NCBI GenBank assembly: GCA_027019205.1 | Contig: JALUWZ010000076.1 | Coordinates: 1-12,827, forward strand | DNA: 12,827 bases | Reading direction: 5' to 3' | Source: Emcibacter sp. | Lineage (GTDB): Bacteria > Pseudomonadota > Alphaproteobacteria > Sphingomonadales > Emcibacteraceae | Shown: positions 6,655 to 12,323 of the stretch, in pieces | Numbering within the stretch: the first letter of the stretch is position 1 | Layout of the letters: each line of letters opens with the position of its first letter | The notes under the pieces: model-generated | What the model was told of the DNA's origin: nothing | Database searches by the model: none | The model's input: the letters and a program-made list of their open reading frames with translations, nothing else | Position numbers and translations under genes: made by a program

Positions 6655-7857
6655 TTATGATGACGGGCCTTTGGTGATGCTGCGGTCAAACATCTGTTGA
6701 ATTTTATCGTCGGAATATCCGGCCTCCCGCAGAATTTCCGCACTCTGCTGGCCAAGCCGGGGCGGCAGCCGCCTGATTTCTGTCGGGCTTTCCGAGAAAT
6801 TATACGGGGTTTTCGCCATGCGGATGCGGCCCTCTGTCGGGTGGTCGGCCATCTGCCAGAATCCGGTTTCGGTCAGCTGCGGGTCATCAATCAGCCCGTC
6901 AAGCGTATTGACAACCATATGCGGCACATTGGTCGGCCTGAACAGATCAAGCCACTCCTGCGTGGTTTTCTTGGCCAGCGCCTTGCCGGTTTCCGCATAG
7001 CTTACATCAATATTGGCGAGCCGGGTTTTCATATCGCGAAAACGCGGGTCGGTCAGCATATCGGGCCGCTCGACCACCTCGCAGAAGGTCTTCCAGTGAT
7101 TATCCCAATAGGGCAGAACGGCAATATAGCCGTCTTTGGTTTTGTAAGGCCGCCGGTGCAGGCTCATGAGGCGGGTATAGCCCGCCTTGCCAATCGGCGG
7201 GTCAAAGGTCTGGCCCCACAGATGTTCGACCATAACGAAAGAGACCATGGTTTCATACATCGGCACCTCAATCTCCTGCCCCCTGCCATGGCGTTCCCGG
7301 TAGAACAGCGCGGCGGTCACCGCATTGACCACCGCCATGCCCGTGGTCTTGTCAGCAAGGATGGTCGGCAGGTAACGCGGTTCGCCCTCGACCATGCTCA
7401 TCAGCATGGCGATGCCGGACCCGGCCTGTATGCTGTCATCAAGCGCCCCTTTGTCACCATATGGCCCCTTCTTTGAATAGCCATAGGTCGCGCAATAGAT
7501 AATATCCGGGTTGATTTTCCTGATAGTGCCATAATCAAGGCCGAGCCGGTCCATGGCCCGGGGGCGGAAATTATGGATCATCACATCGGCCTGCGCGGCA
7601 AGCTTCAGGGCGGCTTCCTTGCCCTCCGGGGTTTTCAGGTCGAGGACGATACTGCGTTTGTTGCGGTTGCAGGTCAAAAACAGGGCGCTCATATCGCCGT
7701 TGACATTATGGGGGCCAAGATGGCGGTTGGTGTCGCCTGCCGGGGGTTCGATCTTGATGACATCGGCCCCCATATCGCCGAGAATCTGACAGGCCCAGGG
7801 GCCGAGGACCACACTGGTAAATTCGACAATTTTCACGCCTTCCAATGGTCCGCTCAT
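6655..7857 (-). CDS. CaiB/BaiF (class III) CoA-transferase, first copy
   Basis: A 400-aa family III CoA-transferase, full length. These enzymes move CoA between carboxylic acids through mixed anhydride and thioester intermediates at one aspartate, and form interlocked dimers. Visible marks: GVKIVEFTSVVLGPWACQILGDMGADVIKIE (7-37, CoA-binding Rossmann part), NRNKRSIVLDLKTPEG (64-79), HNFRPRAMDRLGLDY (95-109), GRGQEIEVPMYE (191-202), and the catalytic aspartate D169 in YLPTILADKTTGM, at the same number as D169 of formyl-CoA transferase. The start has GAGGA 12 bases upstream and lies 10 bp past the amidohydrolase stop. It differs clearly from the second copy (10499-11683), so the two are not a recent duplication. 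Acceptor and donor acids cannot be told from sequence. Confidence 0.93.
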   Translation of the reverse strand: MSGPLEGVKIVEFTSVVLGPWACQILGDMGADVIKIEPPAGDTNRHLGPHNVNGDMSALFLTCNRNKRSIVLDLKTPEGKEAALKLAAQADVMIHNFRPRAMDRLGLDYGTIRKINPDIIYCATYGYSKKGPYGDKGALDDSIQAGSGIAMLMSMVEGEPRYLPTILADKTTGMAVVNAVTAALFYRERHGRGQEIEVPMYETMVSFVMVEHLWGQTFDPPIGKAGYTRLMSLHRRPYKTKDGYIAVLPYWDNHWKTFCEVVERPDMLTDPRFRDMKTRLANIDVSYAETGKALAKKTTQEWLDLFRPTNVPHMVVNTLDGLIDDPQLTETGFWQMADHPTEGRIRMAKTPYNFSESPTEIRRLPPRLGQQSAEILREAGYSDDKIQQMFDRSITKGPSS

Positions 7858-7867
7858 CGCCTGTTCC

Positions 7868-8743
7868 TCATGTCACACCGCGCTCGTCAAGGCGGTAGAG
7901 CTTTATCACATTATCGCGCAGGAATTTCCTCTCGACTGCGGGTTTCAGGCCATGGTCGCGCACTTCCGCCACCGTGCGGGCGAAACGCAATACCGGAAAA
8001 TCGGTGCCGAAAATCACCTTGTCCTGACCATAGCTGTTAATATATTTCCACACAGATTCCGGCCAGTATTTCGGGCTGTGGGCATCGGTACAGATATAGA
8101 CATTTTCATGTTTCCACGCCATGGCGATCATTTCCTCATGCCAGGGAATGCCGACATGGGTGCCGATCAGTTTCAGCTCCGGCAGGTCGCAGGCAATGTC
8201 ATCGAGACAGATTGGCCGCCCGACCGAACGGCAGCGATTGTCCCTGGCATAGATCAGCGATTGGCCGACCTGCATCTGTATGGGGATGTCAAGCTCGATA
8301 CATTTGGCATAGAAGGGATAATATCTGGCGTGATTTGGCGCAAGCTCAAACCAGTGGGGATAGAGATGGGCGCCGATAAAGCCCTTGTTTTTGACATCAT
8401 CCTCAAGCGCGCGCACCCCGTCCATGCCCTGAAAGGGATCAATGCCGGTCAGGCCGAAAAAGCGTTTGGGGTATTTGGCGACGGCTCTTTCGACGACCTC
8501 CGGCGGCATATGATAGCAGCCGGGAAGGCCGACCCGTCCGGTCTTGGCCGCAATTAGAAAGGTATATTCGATACCCGCCTCATCCATCAGGTCAATCATT
8601 TCTTCCAGCGAGGTGCCTTTCGAGCTGTGCTTGCCCTTGACCTTGCCGACGAAAAAATCATCGGTCCAGTCTGGCCGGTGGCTGAGCGCCTCCTCCGTCC
8701 AGATATTGACAACCGCATCAATCGCTTTGAAATCCTCTGTCAT
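7868..8743 (-). CDS. Amidohydrolase-2 (ACMSD-like) TIM-barrel protein lacking the HxH motif
   Basis: A 291-aa member of the amidohydrolase-related COG2159 group, which includes decarboxylases (ACMSD, gamma-resorcylate decarboxylase) and lactonases. Barrel marks are GLTGIDPFQGM (97-107), GFIGAHLYPHW (121-131), LIGTHVGIPWHEE (192-204), NVYICTDAHSPKYWP (214-228) and VIFGTDFPVLRF (243-254). H196 and D248 occupy usual active-site positions. The N-terminal strand, which normally reads IDxHxH, is IDAVVNIW here (8-15), so both histidines of the first metal pair are replaced (V11, N13). The barrel strand 5 histidine appears to be Q158 (PIQMQVG). It may therefore use a different metal arrangement, no metal, or have lost hydrolysis. 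It is second in the operon, 41 bp after the transporter, with AGGA before the ATG. The exact reaction is unknown. Confidence 0.82.
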   Translation of the reverse strand: MTEDFKAIDAVVNIWTEEALSHRPDWTDDFFVGKVKGKHSSKGTSLEEMIDLMDEAGIEYTFLIAAKTGRVGLPGCYHMPPEVVERAVAKYPKRFFGLTGIDPFQGMDGVRALEDDVKNKGFIGAHLYPHWFELAPNHARYYPFYAKCIELDIPIQMQVGQSLIYARDNRCRSVGRPICLDDIACDLPELKLIGTHVGIPWHEEMIAMAWKHENVYICTDAHSPKYWPESVWKYINSYGQDKVIFGTDFPVLRFARTVAEVRDHGLKPAVERKFLRDNVIKLYRLDERGVT

Positions 8744-8770
8744 CGGGCTTTTCCTGTTGCTGTCCTCATG

Positions 8771-8789
8771 CCATTATACCCCCATTATA
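8771..8789. repeat. Two direct copies of CCATTATA, 3 bp apart
   Basis: CCATTATA occurs at 8771-8778 and 8782-8789, separated by CCC. Read on the minus strand each copy is TATAATGG, a perfect -10 hexamer, located at the end of the transporter gene and just upstream of the amidohydrolase gene. No good -35 was found at 16-18 bp, so an internal promoter is only possible. Confidence 0.4.
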
Positions 8790-9525
8790 ACCCAAGCGTG
8801 ATAATGCCGATACCACAAAGGCTGATGGTGCCACCGGCAAAGGCATGGGCGTATTTTTCAAGAAATTTCGGCTCGAATATGGCTATCTTTACCGGTTTCA
8901 GGCCAAGGCTCATGGCGACCACCACCGTTGTCATGGTCGCAACCGTCACGAAGGTAAAGCTGCCGACGGTCAGCGCCATGCCCATCCATTCGCCCTTTGC
9001 CGCCGGTATCATCATCAACGGTATAAGGGTTTCGCAGGGGCCGAGGGCAAAAACGACAAACAGCCCGACGGCGGCAAAAATGCCCATGACCCGGCCTCTG
9101 CTGCGTCCCTCATGGATATGGCTGTGGGAGGTGAGGTGAGTATGGCTATGGCTGTGGACCAGGCCATTCGCATGGGTATGCTGGTGAGCATGAGGCTTCT
9201 TCAGGCGGCTGCGCCGCAATCCCCAGACGCAGTAGATCAGCCCGAAGGCGACCAATGCCCAGGCGGCGGCGTTACCCCTTAAAGATTCAATCATTTGCAG
9301 GTCCTCAAGGGCGCGCCCGGCATATACGCCGAGGAAGCCAAGCAGGATTGATCCCATGGAATGGCCAATGCCGCAAAATATGGTGGTGATGGTAATTCGT
9401 GGCAGGCTCCAGCCCCGGGCCTTGCCAAGAGCAACAAAGGGCAGATAATGATCCGGCCCGATCAGGGTATGGATAAAGGCGATGGAGGCCGCGCCCCCCG
9501 CAAGCATCAATAATTCATCGGTCAT
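8785..9525 (-). CDS. Six-helix UreH/TauE-SafE-like membrane protein with His-rich loop (putative metal transporter)
   Basis: A 246-aa integral membrane protein. Predicted helices: about 4-22, 44-70, 85-103, then a cytosolic or periplasmic loop, 146-176, 184-210 and 227-246. Helix 1 carries H19 in FIHTLIGPDHYLPF (a His then PDH, reminiscent of the H-x4-DH motif of NiCoT nickel/cobalt carriers), helix 2 has GIGHSMGS (H55), and helix 4 has ALGPCETLIPLMM (C164), typical of UreH-like proteins. The loop at 112-138 holds 11 histidines in 27 residues, mostly as His-x pairs, a likely metal-binding segment. This branch is usually annotated as urease accessory protein UreH or sulfite exporter TauE/SafE. 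Ni or Co transport fits the His motifs best, but direction and ion are unproven. It is first in the operon and divergent from gntR; the Shine-Dalgarno (GGGA) is weak. Confidence 0.82.
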   Translation of the reverse strand: MTDELLMLAGGAASIAFIHTLIGPDHYLPFVALGKARGWSLPRITITTIFCGIGHSMGSILLGFLGVYAGRALEDLQMIESLRGNAAAWALVAFGLIYCVWGLRRSRLKKPHAHQHTHANGLVHSHSHTHLTSHSHIHEGRSRGRVMGIFAAVGLFVVFALGPCETLIPLMMIPAAKGEWMGMALTVGSFTFVTVATMTTVVVAMSLGLKPVKIAIFEPKFLEKYAHAFAGGTISLCGIGIITLGL

Positions 9526-9582
9526 TCAGCGTCCCATAGTGAAATATTCTGATGACCGGATCATCTTACAGCCGGACCGTTT

Positions 9583-9606
9583 CTGCCATGACATTTGTCA
9601 CGGCAG
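9583..9606. promoter_or_regulatory. 24-bp inverted repeat, candidate operator
   Basis: Left arm CTGCCATGACA and right arm TGTCACGGCAG are complementary at 10 of 11 positions with only TT between them; the core TGACA-TT-TGTCA is perfect. It lies midway between the transporter gene and gntR, about 60 bp upstream of the transporter start and about 95 bp upstream of gntR. Length and symmetry suit a dimeric GntR/UTRA-type or similar repressor. The binder is inferred from position, not shown. As DNA it could also form a hairpin, but there is no U-run to make it a terminator. Confidence 0.5.
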
Positions 9607-9646
9607 GACAATAAGCAAAGATCGTCCTGTTCTCTTATGTCAAATA

Positions 9647-9655
9647 TGCTATAAA
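9647..9655 (+). promoter_or_regulatory. Candidate extended -10 promoter for gntR
   Basis: TGCTATAAA gives a TGn-extended -10 (hexamer 9650-9655). The -35 at 17 bp would be CTGTTC, poor, as is common with extended -10 promoters. Transcription would start about 9661-9662, inside the inverted repeat 9658-9673. Confidence 0.35.
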
Positions 9656-9657
9656 AG

Positions 9658-9673
9658 ACATATCATTATATGT
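9658..9673. promoter_or_regulatory. 16-bp inverted repeat at the predicted gntR start site
   Basis: Perfect arms ACATAT and ATATGT are separated by CATT. It overlaps the predicted transcription start of gntR and ends 27 bp before its ATG, a classical place for an autorepression operator. It shares only ACA/TGT ends with the 24-bp repeat upstream, so it may be a second site for the same protein or a site for another one. Confidence 0.45.
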
Positions 9674-9700
9674 AATCAGTGATATGGAGACAGGAAAAAA

Positions 9701-10495
9701 ATGGTGCAAAAAACCATCAGCTTCAAGGACAGGGTCGATGACAGTCTGCCAACCCCGCTATATCATCAGCTTTATGTGCTGCTCAGGGAAAAGATTTTTT
9801 CCGGAACCTATGCCGACGGCTCGCTCATTCCGACCGAGAAGGAGCTGGAAAAAATGTTCGGGGTTTCGCGGATTACGGTCAAACGCGCCCTCGACGAACT
9901 GGCGGGGGAGGGGCTGGTCAGCCGCCAGCGCGGGCGGGGGACCACGGTAACCTTCGATACGCCGGTTTCCCATTCCTCGGGCAATATGGACGGCCTGATG
10001 GAGGATATGCAGAATATCGCCAAGGAAACCACGGTGACCATTGTCGAATTCGATTATATCAAGGCGACGCCGCAGGCCGTGGATGCGCTCGACCTTGGTC
10101 CCGGGGCCATTGTGCAAAAGGCGGTGCGCATCCGCCACAAGGGAAAAACACCTTTCTCCTATGTGGTGACATATGTGCCCGAGGAAACCGGGCGCACCTT
10201 CCAGTATGACGAGCTGGAAGCCCAGCCACTGCTTGCCCTGATTGAGCGTTCGGGGGTCGTCATATCCCGGGCGCGCCAGACGATTACCGCGACCCTCGCC
10301 GACAGCAGCACCGGGGCGGCGCTTCAGGTCAATATCGGCTCGCCGCTGCTCAAGGTCACGCGCATCGTCTATGACAGTACTGACAGACCGGTGGAATATA
10401 TCACGATCTGGTATCGCCCGGATCATTACCAGCTTAACCTTGACCTGTCGCGCGTTCGTGGGGAACAGGCCAATTTCTGGTCAGCCCGACAGTAG
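9701..10495 (+). CDS. GntR-family transcriptional regulator with UTRA ligand domain (HutC subfamily)
   Basis: A 264-aa regulator. The N-terminal winged helix (about 18-86) has the GntR signature: PLYHQLYVLLREKIFSGTY (19-37), SLIPTEKELEKMFGVSRITVKRALDEL and then EGLVSRQRGRGTTV. The rest (about 105-250) is a UTRA domain with the typical VQKAVRIRHKGKTPFSYVVTYVP and VEYITIWYRPDHYQLNLDLSR, which binds a small effector, often a sugar, amino acid or pathway intermediate. It probably represses the divergent transporter-to-amidase operon, itself and perhaps the leuCD-caiB operon, with release by a substrate. The chosen ATG has AGG in GGAGACAGGAAA before it; an upstream ATG at 9684 is in another frame. 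Its TAG is 3 bp from the end of the convergent CoA-transferase gene. The effector is unknown. Confidence 0.93.
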   Translation: MVQKTISFKDRVDDSLPTPLYHQLYVLLREKIFSGTYADGSLIPTEKELEKMFGVSRITVKRALDELAGEGLVSRQRGRGTTVTFDTPVSHSSGNMDGLMEDMQNIAKETTVTIVEFDYIKATPQAVDALDLGPGAIVQKAVRIRHKGKTPFSYVVTYVPEETGRTFQYDELEAQPLLALIERSGVVISRARQTITATLADSSTGAALQVNIGSPLLKVTRIVYDSTDRPVEYITIWYRPDHYQLNLDLSRVRGEQANFWSARQ

Positions 10496-10498
10496 GCC

Positions 10499-11683
10499 TC
10501 AGCCGATAATGCCGTCCTGTGACATTTTCCGGATTTCTTCAGCCTCAAAGCCGATCTGTTCGAGGATTTCACTGCTGTCGGCACCAATATCCGGCGGGTT
10601 GTGACGGACGCCGAATCTGTGACCGGCCATTTCGAGTGGCAGGGCGGGCAGATCGGCCTGTCCGCCGTCCGGCAGGGTGAGGGAGAGTAGCCCGCCGGAC
10701 GCCTGTAAATGCGGGTCATCCGCCATGTCCTCGGGCCGGGCGATCGGGGCAAAGGGCAGGCCGCAATGCTCAAGCTTTGCCATCAGCTCGCCCTTGTCAA
10801 ATTGGCGGAACAGCTCTCTGACCCGGGGCATCAGGATATCGCGCCGCTTGACCCGGTCGGCATTGAGCCGGTAATTTTCATCCGCGCCCATATCATCAAG
10901 ACCAAAGGCTGCACAGAATTTCTGCCACTGGCCGTCGGAGACGATGCCGACAAAAACCTGACTGTTATCCCGGGTGTCAAACACATCATAGACCGCCCAG
11001 GCCGAAATCCGCGCCGGCATCGGGTTGGCGGGCTGGCCGGTCACTGCATATTGGGCCATATGCTGACCGACCAGAAAAACCGTGCTTTCAAACAGCGAAC
11101 TCTGGACATATTGCCCCTTGTGGGTGATGTGGCGCTGTTTCAGGGCGGCAAGGATGCCGATGACCCCGAACATGCCGCCCATGACATCAATCACACTGGC
11201 CCCGGCCCGCAGCGGTTTGCCCGGCGGTCCGGTCATATAGGCCAGCCCGCCCATCATCTGCGCCACCTCGTCAAGGGCGGTGCGCTGTTCGTAAGGCCCG
11301 GCAAGGAAGCCCTTTTCCGAGCAATAGATCAGACCGGGGTTGGTGGCGGACAGTTTGTCATAACCCAGCCCGAGCCGCTCCATGGCGCCGGGGCGGAAAT
11401 TTTCAACCACTATATCGGCTTCTGCGACAAGTTTTTCGGCAATTTCAAGCCCTTGCGGTGATTTCAGGTTGAGGCAGAGGCTTTTCTTGTTGCGGTTATA
11501 CATCGGGTAATATCCGGCGCCGGAGCCGACCAGCCGCCGGGTATTATCGCCGCCAACCGGTTCGACCTTGATCACCTCGGCCCCGAGGTCGGCAAGAATC
11601 AGCCCGACCGCCGGTCCCATCACCATATGGCTAAATTCGATCACCCGGACACCGGCCAGCGGCAGATCAGTTTCTTCAGTCAT
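10499..11683 (-). CDS. CaiB/BaiF (class III) CoA-transferase, second copy
   Basis: A 394-aa family III CoA-transferase, full length. Marks: GVRVIEFSHMVMGPAVGLILADLGAEVIKVEP (11-42), NRNKKSLCLNLKSPQG (63-78), VENFRPGAMERLGLGYDKL (93-111), then the catalytic aspartate D166 in AGASVIDVMGGMFGVIGIL, followed by KGQYVQSSLFES. The VIDVMGGMFG setting of the aspartate resembles formyl-CoA/succinyl-CoA transferase-type members more than the LADKTTGM setting of the first copy, so the two probably serve different acids. The start has AGAGGA 9 bases upstream and lies 10 bp after the leuD-like stop, so it is the third gene of a leuC-leuD-caiB operon. It converges on gntR with 3 bp between the stops and no intergenic terminator. 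A role in activating or recycling the acid handled by the LeuCD-like enzyme is inference from adjacency. Confidence 0.93.
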   Translation of the reverse strand: MTEETDLPLAGVRVIEFSHMVMGPAVGLILADLGAEVIKVEPVGGDNTRRLVGSGAGYYPMYNRNKKSLCLNLKSPQGLEIAEKLVAEADIVVENFRPGAMERLGLGYDKLSATNPGLIYCSEKGFLAGPYEQRTALDEVAQMMGGLAYMTGPPGKPLRAGASVIDVMGGMFGVIGILAALKQRHITHKGQYVQSSLFESTVFLVGQHMAQYAVTGQPANPMPARISAWAVYDVFDTRDNSQVFVGIVSDGQWQKFCAAFGLDDMGADENYRLNADRVKRRDILMPRVRELFRQFDKGELMAKLEHCGLPFAPIARPEDMADDPHLQASGGLLSLTLPDGGQADLPALPLEMAGHRFGVRHNPPDIGADSSEILEQIGFEAEEIRKMSQDGIIG

Positions 11684-11693
11684 GCAAATCCTC

Positions 11694-12323
11694 TTATGTT
11701 ATGTCAAGTCCGGCCCATGGTCGCTGTTGTCTGTCCCGTTGTTCAAAGGCAACAATCCTGTCCAGCCGCTCAAGGGTCAGGTCAATCATGTCAAATCCCC
11801 GGAGCAGCATGTCTTTATCCTGCGCGGCGATGTCAAAGTGAAATACCCTGCCCCCGGGGCCAGTAACCTGTTGCCGGTCAAGGTCAATGACAAGCCGGTG
11901 TTGTTCCGGGTTCTGCCCGGTCCATTCCGCCAGCCGGGCGATATCCTCCTCCGTCAGGACCACCGGCAGCAGGCCGTTATTGATGCAGTTATTATAGAAT
12001 ATCGCGCCGAAGGACGGGGCAATGATTGCCCTGAAGCCATATTCCATCAACGCCCAGACCGCATGTTCGCGGCTTGAACCACAGCCAAAATTATTGCCGG
12101 TCAGCAATATCCGGGCGTTTTTATAGCGCTTGTCATTCAGAATAAAATCCGGATTTACCTCGCGCCCGCCGGGTTTCAGATAACGCCATCCGGCAAATAA
12201 TCCTTCCCCCAGCCCCTTTTTTGAAACCCTTTTCATCTCGCGCGAGGGAATAATGCAGTCGGTATCAATATTGATCTGCAACAGCGGCACCGCACCGGAT
12301 TCCAGCCTGTCAAACGGGGTCAT
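11694..12323 (-). CDS. leuD: LeuD-like aconitase-family small subunit (3-isopropylmalate dehydratase type)
   Basis: A 209-aa swivelling-domain subunit of an aconitase-superfamily hydro-lyase, of bacterial LeuD length. Motifs: INIDTDCIIPSREMKRVSKKG (17-37), GLFAGWRYL (41-49), NPDFILN (57-63), the substrate-phosphate/carboxylate loop LTGNNFGCGSSREHAVWAL (74-92) and IIAPSFGAIFYNNCINNGLLP (100-120). In leucine synthesis LeuCD interconverts 2- and 3-isopropylmalate; relatives act on citramalate/citraconate, maleate or dimethylmalate. The ATG overlaps the end of the leuC-like gene by 14 bp and has AAGGA 8 bases before it, so subunits are translationally coupled. The operon continues with a CoA-transferase, and leuA or leuB is not seen here, so a catabolic dehydratase is as likely as leucine biosynthesis. 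The symbol reflects family, not proven substrate. Confidence 0.85.
   Translation of the reverse strand: MTPFDRLESGAVPLLQINIDTDCIIPSREMKRVSKKGLGEGLFAGWRYLKPGGREVNPDFILNDKRYKNARILLTGNNFGCGSSREHAVWALMEYGFRAIIAPSFGAIFYNNCINNGLLPVVLTEEDIARLAEWTGQNPEQHRLVIDLDRQQVTGPGGRVFHFDIAAQDKDMLLRGFDMIDLTLERLDRIVAFEQRDRQQRPWAGLDIT

Noticed and set aside
9526..9700. FNR box in the gntR/transporter gap
   Set aside because: No TTGAT-N4-ATCAA match with fewer than about three mismatches was found; the visible repeats have other cores.
9684..9950. An 88-codon frame starting upstream of gntR on the same strand
   Set aside because: It overlaps the GntR helix-turn-helix in another frame; the frame starting at 9701 carries the full GntR/UTRA protein.
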